From: Salsipaludibacter albus
GTDB taxonomy: Bacteria > Actinomycetota > Nitriliruptoria > Nitriliruptorales > Nitriliruptoraceae
Direction: 5' to 3'
Length of the DNA: 64,000 nt
Assembly (NCBI RefSeq): GCF_019798055.1
Contig: NZ_JAHOPH010000013.1
Span: forward strand, 1 to 64,000
The position numbers and the translations under genes were made by a program. Below are positions 10,201-17,933 of this stretch, piece by piece. Under the pieces are notes generated by a model. That model saw nothing but the letters and a program-made list of their open reading frames with translations, was not told where the DNA came from and made no database searches. Numbering within the stretch: the first letter of the stretch is position 1; each line of letters begins with the position of its first letter.

Positions 10201-13200
10201 GCGAACCCGGTGGCGCGCACGCGGTAGCAGTGCTCGACCTCGGCCGTCAGCCCCGTGTCGGTCCATTCGGTCGCGTCCACGCCCAGGGTCGCGGCGGGCG
10301 TGAACGGTCCGACCGGGCCCGCCGTGGAGCGCTCGACCTCGTAGCCGGTCTCGGTGGTGGCGACGTCGGTCCAGGCCAGGTCCACGGCCTGGTCTGCGCC
10401 GGTCGCGACCAGGTCGGTCGGCGTGGCGGGGGTCGGGTCGGTGCCGCAGGGGACGCCCAGCGTGTGCGTGTCGACCACCCCGTCGTCGACGGAGTGGAAG
10501 GTCACGGTCAGGCCGGAGTCGCACGCCTCGGCGAGCACCGCCCCGAACCCGTCGCGGTAGTACGCCTGGCTCTCGGGCAACAACGACGGCGCCGGATCGG
10601 CGATCGACGCCCCACCCAACCCCGACACCAGGTAGGTCAGGCCGTCGACCTGGAGCCGCTCGTAGACGTGGCGGTCCCCGGACACGACCAGGTCGGCTCC
10701 CCAGTCGGCGTAGGGCCACTGGGTGTCGGTGTCGTTGCCGTTGGACGAGTACGGCGGGTCGTGCACGACCACGACGTTCCACGGACTGGTCGACGCCGCG
10801 AGCCCAGCCTGCAACCAGTCGGCCTGGACCGAGTCGACGTCACGACCGTCGGGCTCGGAACTGTGCGGGTTGAGGACGAACACGTGCACCGGACCACGCA
10901 CGACGTCGTAGTAGCGCTCGTTACCCGACGCCGCCGGTGCGACGTGGCCGCCGCCCGGCACGGTGTAGAAGTCCAGGTAGTCGGCCAACCCACCACCGGC
11001 TTCGATGTCCTCGTCCCCCAACGCCGGGAAGAAGGCGTTCAACGCCGCCCCGTCACCGTGCACCCCGCGGTAGTTGCCGATCCAGTCCGCGTAGAGCGGC
11101 CCAACGGTGGAGTCCTGGTCCCCCGGCCCGTAGTTGTTGTCCCCGACCGTGACCAGGAAGTCCGGCGCCTGCCCGTCCAGCATCGCCGCGACCTCGGCGG
11201 CGTCCGCCGACCCGTTGCCGTAGTCACCGAACAGCCCGAACGACACGGTCGACGGGCCGGTGTCGCCCGGCGCCACCACCTCCACCGGCGCCAGGTCCGA
11301 ACCCACCAACTCCCCGTCGTCCACCGACAGTTGCAGCTGGTAGGTGCCGGACTGCGAGAACGTCGCGGTCGTGTCCAGGGCGTTCGGGTCGACGAACGTG
11401 ACCGTGCCCGGCCCGGCCACCTTCGACCAGGTCGCGTCCAGCGGACCACCGGGCAGGCCATCGTCGGCCACGTGACCGGACAGGTCGGCCGTCTGGCCGA
11501 GGAACGTCGCGTCGGCGCTGGCGACGACGTCGGGTGCGGTGTTGGCCCCGGTCCCACCGCCGTCGAAGCGCACGTGCAGGGTGGGTGACAGGGCCGGGAA
11601 CCCGTCGTGGGCCTCCGCGGTGCGCTTGCCGCTGCCGGTCACCACCAGCACCATCGCGTTGCCGGACTGCCAACCGGGCTGGTCCACCAGCTGCTGCACC
11701 ACCGGCGACAGGTCCGGGGTGCGCTGGGCCGGACCACGCTCCCCGACGACGTTCCACGCCGGCGGGGTCCAGATCACCGTCTGGGCCAACGTCGGCCGCG
11801 AGGAGATGTCGAACGGCACGACCCCGAACGTCGACGGGTCGTCGGCGTCCTGGAACGCCAACCGCAGGGTCGTCGGGGTCGCGTCGGTCTCGTCGGCCTC
11901 GAACTGCACCCACGCCTCGGTCACGTCCGCGCCGGGCGGCACCACGATCCCGTCGAAACGCACCCCGACCGTCTGCACGCTGGCCTCCTGGACCATCTCC
12001 AGGTCCGAACTGCCCCGGTCCATCGTGCCGTCCGCGGCCTCCTCCGCATCGTCGGTGTCGGACGACACCTGGATCTCCAGGGGCGGATCCCAGTCCGCGG
12101 TGACCGTCACCGTCACCGTCGCCGGAGCCGACACGTCGAGGCCGTCGCTGGCCCGGTAGGTGAACGTGTCGACCCCCACGAACCCGGGATCGGGCGTGTA
12201 GGTCACCGTCTGGTCCGCGTTCACCACCGCGGTCCCGTCACCCGGCTGCACCAGCCCGGTCACGGTCAGGACCTGGCCCTCCGGGTCCGAGTCGTTGACC
12301 AGCACCCCGATCGTGCGCGCGACCCCGACCCCGGTCGTCACAGCGTCGTCGACCGCCACCGGCGGTGCGTTGACGGCCAGCACCGTCACCGTGACCGTGG
12401 CCGTGTCGCACTGCGGGTCCGGGTCGCACACCTGGTAGGGGAAGCTGTCCGTCCCCACGAATCCCGGATCCGGGGTGTAGGTCACCGTCTGGTCGGCATT
12501 GGCCACCGCCGTGCCGTCCGACGGTGCCCCGACGCCGCCCAGGCTGAGCGGGTCCCCACCCAGGTCGGCATCGTTGGCCAGCACGTCGATCGTCACCGCC
12601 TCGTCGACCACGGTGGTCGCGGCGTCGTCGGACGCGACCGGGGGCAGGTCCCCGACCGGGCCGGGGAAGCGCAACTCGTGCAGCCGCCCGTCGTTCTCGT
12701 CCGGGTCCGAGTCGTTGTCCACGCCCCGGTCGACCACGTACATCGACGTGCCGAGGCCGTCCGACGACGGCGCGAGCGTGATGCCCGCCGGCGTCCGGGC
12801 CCCGGCCGCCGAGATGTCGATGATCCGGATCAGCCCGCCGGCCAGGGTCAGCTCGTGGACCAGGTCGGTCCGTCGGTCGGCCACCAGCAGCGTGTCGTCG
12901 AACACGTTGTGGACGATCCCCTCCGGGTCCTGGATCCCGTGCCGGGCCAGGTCGAAACGGCTGATCGTGTCGTCGCCCGTCGACCCGCCACCGGTGAAGA
13001 CCCCGTCGGGACCCGGCGAGATCCGCCACACCTCCGCATTCACCCCGTCGACCACGAACACCGTGTCCGACGCAGCGTGGTAGGCCACGTCCTCGGCGTC
13101 GATCGTCCCGAACCCGAAGCTGCCCATCGTCGCCGTGGTCACCGCGTCGTCGGTGGTCCCGAAGCGGCCGTCCGGACCGGGCCTGACCGTGTGCAGCTTG

Positions 13201-14357
13201 CCGGTGCTGCGATCGTCCGACACGAACAGTCGACCGTTGCCAAGGTCGTGCGACACCCCGGTGGGTTCGTTCGACCACGGCAACGTCACCCCGGTTCGCA
13301 CCAGCGAACCTGCGCGGGTGGCCTGGAACAGGTTCGCCCCCTCGAAGATCGCCATCTCGTTGACCTCCGAGTCCGAGATCAGCAGGCGATCCAGGTCCGC
13401 CAACCACGTCACCCCCGCCGGGTCCGGACTGGGTGGGTCGTACGCCGACAGGTCCGTGGTGCGGACCAGCTCGGCGACGTCGTCGATCGCCGCAGCCTCC
13501 ACCGCGGCGGCCAGCGACAGCTCCACCACCCCGCCCGACGTCTCCTCGGACCCCGCATCGACCACGTACAGGCTCGTGGCGTCGGCGTCGTCGGTCGAGT
13601 CCGCCGTCGGCGCGAAGGTCATCGCACCCGGGTCGACCAGCGACTCCGACTCGACCGTGCGCGACCCCACGACCTCGCCCTGGGCGTCCACGGCGACGAC
13701 CGTGTCGGCCGACCAGTCCGCCACGTTGACCAGCCCGGTCGACGGGTCCACCGCCACCGCGTCCAACCCGTCACCCGCCCAGGCGTCGTCGAGCTCGACC
13801 TCCGTGACGTCGCCGTCCGACCCGACCCGGACCAGGCTCGACACCTCCGCATCCAGCACCACCACGTCGCCGCTCGCGGGGTCGGTCGCGATGGCGGTCG
13901 GGTCCCGGACCGGGATGTCCCGGGTCGTGACCATCCCGGCGTCGTCCTCGGAGGACACGCGGGCACGGTCGGTGGACACCAGGTCACCCGTGGCGTCGAC
14001 GGTCGCGGTCGCCGGGTCGACATCGGTCCGCAGCACGTCCCGCACCTCGCCGCCGTCACGCGAGATGCCGACCAGGGCGGCGTCACCGGGCTCACCGACC
14101 CACAGCACGTCGGCCACAGGGTCCCACGCGATGCCGGTGGGACGGGTCACGCCCAGGTCACCCGTCGCGATCCGGTTCTCCTCGACCGCGCGACCGGGCG
14201 CGGCCCCCGCCCGCCCCGCCAGGCCGACGAACGACGCGGCGGCGAGCATCACCACCAGCAGCGCGGCGGGGACCCGGTGCCCGCGGCCCTGGTCCAGGCT
14301 CCCGGGTCCGGGTCGCGACGAGTCGTGCGGGATCGCCCCCAGCCGTCGGCCATCCAT
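7248..14357 (-). CDS. Giant secreted multidomain protein: beta-propeller, Ig/cadherin-like repeats, calcineurin-like phosphoesterase, FnIII, Calx-beta
   Basis: Predicted extracellular protein of about 2,369 aa, starting at ATG 14357 (an in-frame GTG lies 17 codons upstream at 14408). Approximate domain order: signal peptide (hydrophobic ~29-50, ending AGRAGAA); NHL/SMP-30-like propeller (60-570); two ~92-aa Ig/cadherin-like repeats of the VLANDxD...YTPxxxFxGxDxF type (571-752); a DNRLRE/carbohydrate-binding-like beta domain (756-932); a PKD-like domain (937-1029); a purple-acid-phosphatase-like metallophosphoesterase (1036-1249); FnIII (1309-1397); six more repeats (1404-1959); then two homologous ~145-aa domains (1961-2112, 2222-2369) flanking a Calx-beta domain. 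No sortase motif or C-terminal anchor is visible. The phosphoesterase keeps GDYG, GDNNY and VVVH but has GDED in place of GNHD and GDRH in place of GHxH, so activity is uncertain. It sits between tig and clpP. Confidence 0.88.
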   Translation of the reverse strand: MDGRRLGAIPHDSSRPGPGSLDQGRGHRVPAALLVVMLAAASFVGLAGRAGAAPGRAVEENRIATGDLGVTRPTGIAWDPVADVLWVGEPGDAALVGISRDGGEVRDVLRTDVDPATATVDATGDLVSTDRARVSSEDDAGMVTTRDIPVRDPTAIATDPASGDVVVLDAEVSSLVRVGSDGDVTEVELDDAWAGDGLDAVAVDPSTGLVNVADWSADTVVAVDAQGEVVGSRTVESESLVDPGAMTFAPTADSTDDADATSLYVVDAGSEETSGGVVELSLAAAVEAAAIDDVAELVRTTDLSAYDPPSPDPAGVTWLADLDRLLISDSEVNEMAIFEGANLFQATRAGSLVRTGVTLPWSNEPTGVSHDLGNGRLFVSDDRSTGKLHTVRPGPDGRFGTTDDAVTTATMGSFGFGTIDAEDVAYHAASDTVFVVDGVNAEVWRISPGPDGVFTGGGSTGDDTISRFDLARHGIQDPEGIVHNVFDDTLLVADRRTDLVHELTLAGGLIRIIDISAAGARTPAGITLAPSSDGLGTSMYVVDRGVDNDSDPDENDGRLHELRFPGPVGDLPPVASDDAATTVVDEAVTIDVLANDADLGGDPLSLGGVGAPSDGTAVANADQTVTYTPDPGFVGTDSFPYQVCDPDPQCDTATVTVTVLAVNAPPVAVDDAVTTGVGVARTIGVLVNDSDPEGQVLTVTGLVQPGDGTAVVNADQTVTYTPDPGFVGVDTFTYRASDGLDVSAPATVTVTVTADWDPPLEIQVSSDTDDAEEAADGTMDRGSSDLEMVQEASVQTVGVRFDGIVVPPGADVTEAWVQFEADETDATPTTLRLAFQDADDPSTFGVVPFDISSRPTLAQTVIWTPPAWNVVGERGPAQRTPDLSPVVQQLVDQPGWQSGNAMVLVVTGSGKRTAEAHDGFPALSPTLHVRFDGGGTGANTAPDVVASADATFLGQTADLSGHVADDGLPGGPLDATWSKVAGPGTVTFVDPNALDTTATFSQSGTYQLQLSVDDGELVGSDLAPVEVVAPGDTGPSTVSFGLFGDYGNGSADAAEVAAMLDGQAPDFLVTVGDNNYGPGDQDSTVGPLYADWIGNYRGVHGDGAALNAFFPALGDEDIEAGGGLADYLDFYTVPGGGHVAPAASGNERYYDVVRGPVHVFVLNPHSSEPDGRDVDSVQADWLQAGLAASTSPWNVVVVHDPPYSSNGNDTDTQWPYADWGADLVVSGDRHVYERLQVDGLTYLVSGLGGASIADPAPSLLPESQAYYRDGFGAVLAEACDSGLTVTFHSVDDGVVDTHTLGVPCGTDPTPATPTDLVATGADQAVDLAWTDVATTETGYEVERSTAGPVGPFTPAATLGVDATEWTDTGLTAEVEHCYRVRATGFASPSDWSGVACATPAVPAAPVAADDIATTDEDVAVSIDVLANDTDADGDPLTVANVSTPAHGTAVVAADGTVTYTPAANFHGVDAFTYTADDGTSASNVATVSITVVPVNDPPVAVDDTATTDEGVAVDIDVLANDVDVDGDVLTVTSVSPPTNGTAAVGADGTVEYTPAPGFVGVDTFTSTVDDGNGGTDTATATVTVTPVDDPPVAADDTATTDEDVAVTVDVLANDTDPDGAALTVTNLSVPPNGTAVVEADGTVTYTPAADFHGVDTFTYTASDGTSASDLATVTLTVTPVPDAPDAVDDAITTDEDVTVDLDLLANDVDVDGDSLTVTAVGDPSGGGHVDVQPDGTGTYAPLPDFHGVDAFTYTIDDGTGRSDTATVTVTVTPVNDPPVAVDDSATTDEDVAVVVDVLVNDVDADLDALAVTDLSTPSSGTAQLQPDGTVTYTPAPDANGIDTFTYTASDGVATSAAATVTITVTPVNDPPMARDDTADTRVGTPVTIDVLANDDDLEGPLDVASVSITTAPGNGVAAVVTGGAIAYTPDGGFSGTDGFAYRVCDAEGACATASVTVTVADDVVHQFAASETTILGAIVSGGFAATVVADGVSEVLTEQHSGGPRASRTSWLDHRWALQVVNGEAMTLEVVASRSANGEGDDFGFELSRDGGNSWQRILTVASAGAPSLHTGAMPPATTGPILVRVVDTNRTAGNSGADTVSVDQLVVRTTNPLGAVPEVALTAPDAQADEGGGTGTFRLTRSDTTGPLTVGYTVAGTATAGNDYVALPGTASFADGQAQVDVTVSPLQDTDVEGDESVELVLVVSATHTIVPPGSATTVIADDDVAAAEARATAQTTVLGSVQGGTIVSTHFDDGDVQTLREEYTQGPWRARLDHRWTFQVAAGSSVQFRARAHRLGTENMVFAWSTNGSTWTPLATVDSSTEQVLTASLPAGPARTVQVRVTDVLDDKNDVDRGSVVVDELVITATP

Positions 14358-14564
14358 CGACGCACCCCCATGCCCCGTGGACGCCACCTCCGTGGCGTCG
14401 ATGACCACGTGACCACGCCCCTGCCGGCACCGACAGTGACAGGTGTCCCGGTCGTGGCCAACCCGTCGCTCGTCAGGGTCGCCGTGGCCCGTGCGAAGGC
14501 CATGACGAGGAACACCAGCGGCCCACGTGGAGCCGCTGGTGTGGGTCGTCGCCGGGCCGGGAGG

Positions 14565-16007
14565 TCAGTCCCGGGTGGCGTCCCCGGCATCGGGGTCGCC
14601 GGACGCCCGGTCGTCGGCCCCCTCGCCCCCCTCGTCGGTGTCGTCGGCCGCGTCTGGGTCCTCCGCCAGCCCAAGCTCGACCAGGGTCTCCTGGTCGGGC
14701 TCGCCCTCGAGCGTGCCGGCCTCGACGATGGCGTCCAGGGCCTTGCGGCGGGCGATGTCGCCGATCAGGGCGGGCAGCGAGCCCTGCTCCTGGATCATCT
14801 GGGCGACCTGCTCCGGGCCCATGCCCATCTGCATCGCGTGACGGCTGATCTCGCGGTTGACGTCGTCGGGCTCGATGTCGACCTCGAGCTGCTCGGCCAG
14901 GGTGTCGAGCACGAGCCGGGCCTTGACCGACGCCTCGGCCTGGCCGGTCACCTGCTCCTCCCAGGCCTCGACCTCCATGTCCTGGGTGGCCAGGAGGTCC
15001 TCGAAGGTCATCCCGTACTGCTGGGCCTGCTGGGTCAGCTGGGCACGCTGGCCGTCGATCTCGTCGTCGACCATGGCGGGCGGCAGCGGCACCTCGATCG
15101 TCGCGAGGTAGGCCTCGAGCAGGCTCCCACGCGCCTCGTGGCGGGCCTCGCTGATCGCCTGGCGCAGCAGGTTGGCACGGACGTCGGCACGCAGCTCCTC
15201 GAAGGTGTCGAACTCGCTGGCGGTCGCCGCGAAGTCGTCGTCGAGCGCCGGCAGGGTCTTGGCACGCACGTCGTGGACGGTGACCGTGAACTCGGCCTCC
15301 TCGCCGCCGTGCTCGGGGTACTCCTCGGGCAGGTCGTCGACGTAGGTGAACTCGGCGCCGGCCTCGACGCCCACCAGCTCGTCGTCGAGCTTGGCGGTCA
15401 CGCCCTGCGAACCGACCTCGTAGAGCGCGTCGGTGACGTGGGCGGACTCCAGCTCCTCACCGTCGACGTGGACGGTGAGGTCGATGGTGACGTAGTCGCC
15501 GGTGCCGGCGGCACGCTCGACCTCGTCCACCTCGGCGAAGCGCTCGCGCAGTTCCTCGATGCGCTCGTCGACCTCTGCCTCGTCGACCGACCACTCGGGG
15601 TGGGTGACCTGGATGCCGGTGTGGTCGGGCAGGTCGATCTCGGGCCGGACCTGGACCTCGGCGGTGAAGGCCGCCCCCTCGGTCTCCGAGAAGGTCTGCA
15701 TGTCGACCTCGGGCTGCGCGACCGGGACCAGCTCCTCGGCCTCCAGCGCCTCGCGGTACCAGTCGTCGAGGTGGTCCTCCATGGCGTGCTGGGCGACCGC
15801 CCCGGCACCGAGGTGCTGCTCGAGCAACCGGCGTGGGGCCTTGCCCTTGCGGAAGCCGGGCAGGTTCACCTGCTGGGCGAGGTGGCGGGCCGCGAGGTCG
15901 TGGGCCTTCTTGACGGCCGCGGCGTCGACCTCGACGGTCAGCTTGACGCGGACCGGGTCCAGGGTCTCGACGGATGTCGTGAGGGGGGTGGTGATCGGGC
16001 TGGTCAT
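14565..16007 (-). CDS. tig: Trigger factor, ribosome-associated chaperone and prolyl isomerase
   Basis: Chaperone that binds nascent chains at the ribosome exit. The 480 aa comprise the N-terminal ribosome-binding domain, with the GFRKGKAPRRLLEQ signature near residue 53, a central FKBP-type PPIase domain (GDYVTIDLTVHVDGEE... with the YVDDLPEEYPE flap) and a long helical C-terminal domain. The tail, rich in Glu, Asp and Ala, is common in actinobacteria. It normally precedes clpP directly; here the giant secreted gene intervenes. The start ATG follows a purine-rich stretch. Confidence 0.95.
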   Translation of the reverse strand: MTSPITTPLTTSVETLDPVRVKLTVEVDAAAVKKAHDLAARHLAQQVNLPGFRKGKAPRRLLEQHLGAGAVAQHAMEDHLDDWYREALEAEELVPVAQPEVDMQTFSETEGAAFTAEVQVRPEIDLPDHTGIQVTHPEWSVDEAEVDERIEELRERFAEVDEVERAAGTGDYVTIDLTVHVDGEELESAHVTDALYEVGSQGVTAKLDDELVGVEAGAEFTYVDDLPEEYPEHGGEEAEFTVTVHDVRAKTLPALDDDFAATASEFDTFEELRADVRANLLRQAISEARHEARGSLLEAYLATIEVPLPPAMVDDEIDGQRAQLTQQAQQYGMTFEDLLATQDMEVEAWEEQVTGQAEASVKARLVLDTLAEQLEVDIEPDDVNREISRHAMQMGMGPEQVAQMIQEQGSLPALIGDIARRKALDAIVEAGTLEGEPDQETLVELGLAEDPDAADDTDEGGEGADDRASGDPDAGDATRD

Positions 16008-16141
16008 GGCAGGGCTGCCTGTTCGTCGTGCGAGGTGGGTGGCCGGGCCGACCGGGAGCGGGCCGGGCCAGCAGGTGGAGGAAGGGTGGATGGGGGCGTG
16101 GTCGGGGCCGGGTGGCCGGACGAGTTCACGCCCGCGTGTCG

Positions 16142-16216
16142 TCGGGGCGGCCGGATTCGAACCGGCGACCTCCTGCTCCCAAAGCAGGCACGCTAACCAA
16201 GCTGCGCCACGCCCCG
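16142..16216 (-). tRNA. tRNA-Pro (anticodon TGG)
   Basis: On the minus strand a 75-nt cloverleaf has acceptor CGGGGCG/CGCCCCG with discriminator A, anticodon stem CCTGC/GCAGG and a TTTGGGA loop giving anticodon TGG. The T-arm contains GGTTCGAATCC. CCA is not encoded. Confidence 0.96.
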
Positions 16217-16232
16217 GTTGCTGCGACCCCCG

Positions 16233-16238
16233 ATGCTA
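16233..16238 (-). promoter_or_regulatory. Candidate -10 element of tRNA-Pro
   Basis: Minus-strand TAGCAT ends 16 nt before the mature 5' end of tRNA-Pro. No convincing -35 was seen. Confidence 0.35.
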
Positions 16239-16363
16239 TCGCCCCCACCGGTGGCGTCCCGGCGCCCTGCCGGGTCGTTCGGCCCTGCGTGGGCCGTCCC
16301 CGGTGCTCGTCGGAGCCGCGGAGCCCGCGTCGGCGCCGGGCGAGTCGGCCGCAGCCGCGCCGC

Positions 16364-16369
16364 TACCCT
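16364..16369 (+). promoter_or_regulatory. Candidate -10 element of tRNA-Gly
   Basis: TACCCT ends 12 nt before the mature 5' end of tRNA-Gly, the same hexamer and almost the same spacing as for tRNA-Arg at 17730-17735. Confidence 0.4.
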
Positions 16370-16381
16370 GTCCGACGCCCC

Positions 16382-16452
16382 GCGGGTGTAGCTCAATGGC
16401 AGAGCCCCAGCCTTCCAAGCTGGTCATGAGGGTTCGATTCCCTTCACCCGCT
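16382..16452 (+). tRNA. tRNA-Gly (anticodon TCC)
   Basis: A 71-nt cloverleaf: acceptor GCGGGTG/CACCCGC with discriminator T, anticodon stem CCAGC/GCTGG and a CTTCCAA loop giving TCC. The T-loop is GTTCGATTC. CCA is not encoded. The downstream J-domain gene begins 60 bp later and may share the transcript. Confidence 0.96.
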
Positions 16453-16512
16453 CTTCCGCGTGCAGCCGCTCGTCGGCAGCCGGCTCGTCCCTCGACCTGC
16501 GGTGGTTGTCCC

Positions 16513-17253
16513 ATGGCCACGATCAGCTTCGACCAGGCCCGGGACCTGCTGGGCGTGGACCGACACGCCTCGCCCGACGAGATCCGGCGCGCCTACCGAT
16601 CGCTGGCCCGCAAACACCATCCCGACACGGGCGGCGACCTCGCCACGTTCCAGCAGCTGACCGCTGCCGTGGACCTGCTGCTGGACGGGGCCGCGCGCCG
16701 CCGACCGACGCCGTCGTCGCCCTCGACCGGCCGGCGGGCCTATCCCTCCACCGGCGTCGACGTGGGCGTCAACGGCAGCCGTGACCGGGTGGACACCTCC
16801 CTCCTGGACGGCGCGACCGCGCCGGCTCCCGGCCAGGCGTGGAGCCGCGCCGGCGTGGCGGCCGCGGTGCACGACGCGTTCGACCTGGACTCGTCGGACC
16901 CGGTGGTGGGGGTCAGCCGGGCGCCCCGGTCGCTGCTGAACCGGGTCGTGCGCCACCTCTCCGACGACCTGCTGTCGCGCTGGGAGGTGGGGGGCGCGAC
17001 CCGCCGCGGTCGGACCGGTCGTGACCTCGAGGTCGTCGCGACCTTCCCGCCGGGGGGCCGCAAGCGCGTCGATCGTGCGAGCCTGCCGCCGGGCTGGTCC
17101 ACGACCCGCAACCCCGCCGGCACCGAGTCGACCTGCGTGGTCCGCCCCGACGAGGACCCCGCCGTCACGGCCGTGGTCGTGGCCGACGTGCTCGCGGACT
17201 TCTGCACGGCCATGGACTGGCCCCTGGAGACGTGGCGGCGCCCGACGGAGTGA
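16513..17253 (+). CDS. J-domain (DnaJ-like) protein
   Basis: A 246-aa protein. Residues ~5-55 are a J-domain: SFDQARDLLGVDRHASPDEI, then the diagnostic HPD in RKHHPDTGGD, which stimulates an Hsp70 ATPase. It lacks the Gly/Phe region, zinc fingers and C-terminal client domains of true DnaJ. Residues ~60-246 (linker, then a folded region with SRWEVGG and WPLETWRRP) are not recognised. The frame is open far upstream through the tRNA genes, but composition and the J-domain start set ATG 16513 as the start. A role as a specialised co-chaperone is inference. Confidence 0.82.
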   Translation: MATISFDQARDLLGVDRHASPDEIRRAYRSLARKHHPDTGGDLATFQQLTAAVDLLLDGAARRRPTPSSPSTGRRAYPSTGVDVGVNGSRDRVDTSLLDGATAPAPGQAWSRAGVAAAVHDAFDLDSSDPVVGVSRAPRSLLNRVVRHLSDDLLSRWEVGGATRRGRTGRDLEVVATFPPGGRKRVDRASLPPGWSTTRNPAGTESTCVVRPDEDPAVTAVVVADVLADFCTAMDWPLETWRRPTE

Positions 17254-17264
17254 CCACCGGCTGG

Positions 17265-17609
17265 TTAGCGGCGCTCCTGCGCGGGGTCGAGCGATGCGGG
17301 CGCGTCCAGCCAGTCCGCGACCCACCACGTCGTCATGGACAGCCCCAGCGTCGCGACCGTTGCCTCCACGACCATCCAGGCCCACCACGGGTCGAGGCCG
17401 CCCTCGGGACCACGCGGCAGCACCCAGTAGGCCGCAGCGAAGGGCACGATCCACACGCCGGCGACGAGCAGCAGCCACGCGACGGTCCGCAGGGCAGCGA
17501 TGCCGACCCGGCGCCACGGCAGACCCGACGGGATCGTCGAGCCCGCCGTCGCCCTGTCCGTGGTGTGCATGACCGACCACCAACCCCCGGGTCGCTGCAT
17601 CTCCATCAT
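17265..17609 (-). CDS. Small two-helix membrane protein of unknown function
   Basis: About 114 aa from ATG 17609. In-frame ATGs at 17606, 17600 and 17570 are also possible, and the start is uncertain because ribosome sites are weak. Two hydrophobic segments are visible (VAWLLLVAGVWIVPFAAAYW and a second around WAWMVVEATVATLGLSM), with an Arg-rich segment before the first and a charged C-terminus ending DPAQERR. No family was recognised. It converges on the J-domain gene with an 11-bp gap and lies opposite the tRNA-Arg region. Confidence 0.55.
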   Translation of the reverse strand: MMEMQRPGGWWSVMHTTDRATAGSTIPSGLPWRRVGIAALRTVAWLLLVAGVWIVPFAAAYWVLPRGPEGGLDPWWAWMVVEATVATLGLSMTTWWVADWLDAPASLDPAQERR

Positions 17610-17729
17610 GCACGGTCGGCGAACCCGGCGCAACGGGTGGATCCCGGGTGCCGACGGGTTCGTTCGCCCTCGAGCACCGGGGCCCCTCCCCCTGCTCGTG
17701 GCCCGACCGACCACGACACACCGGGGGTC

Positions 17730-17735
17730 TACCCT
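17730..17735 (+). promoter_or_regulatory. Candidate -10 element of tRNA-Arg
   Basis: TACCCT ends 11 nt before the mature 5' end of tRNA-Arg, matching the tRNA-Gly arrangement. Confidence 0.4.
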
Positions 17736-17746
17736 TCCCCTCGCAC

Positions 17747-17820
17747 GCGCCCGTAGCTCAGCTGGACAGAGCAGCGGCCTTCTAATCCGCGGGTCGGAGG
17801 TTCGAATCCTCCCGGGCGCG
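17747..17820 (+). tRNA. tRNA-Arg (anticodon TCT)
   Basis: A 74-nt cloverleaf: acceptor GCGCCCG/CGGGCGC with discriminator G, T-arm GGAGG-TTCGAAT-CCTCC and loop CTTCTAA giving TCT. The anticodon stem reads GCGGC/TCCGC, which leaves a C-U mismatch at the loop-closing pair (31-39). CCA is not encoded. Confidence 0.93.
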
Positions 17821-17933
17821 CCGTGCCTCCCCGGGAGGCCCTCCACCCCAGAGGATCAACGCGGAGTGATCGTCACGTCGAGCGCGACAGTCCTGTGCCA
17901 TACTCGTCACCGGGGCTGACGAACGGGGCGACG

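Noticed and set aside
8480-12645. Repetitive DNA taken as a CRISPR array
   Set aside because: The repeats are long (~276 bp), in frame and code for Ig/cadherin-like domains. There are no short direct repeats with unique spacers.
11607-16196. A 1,529-codon open frame on the plus strand opposite tig and the giant gene
   Set aside because: It is antisense to clearly coding genes and its protein is low-complexity, rich in Arg, Gly, His and Val without domains. High GC makes such shadow frames long.
15502-16512. Open frame extending upstream of the J-domain gene
   Set aside because: It runs through tig antisense and two tRNA genes; the J-domain starts right after ATG 16513.
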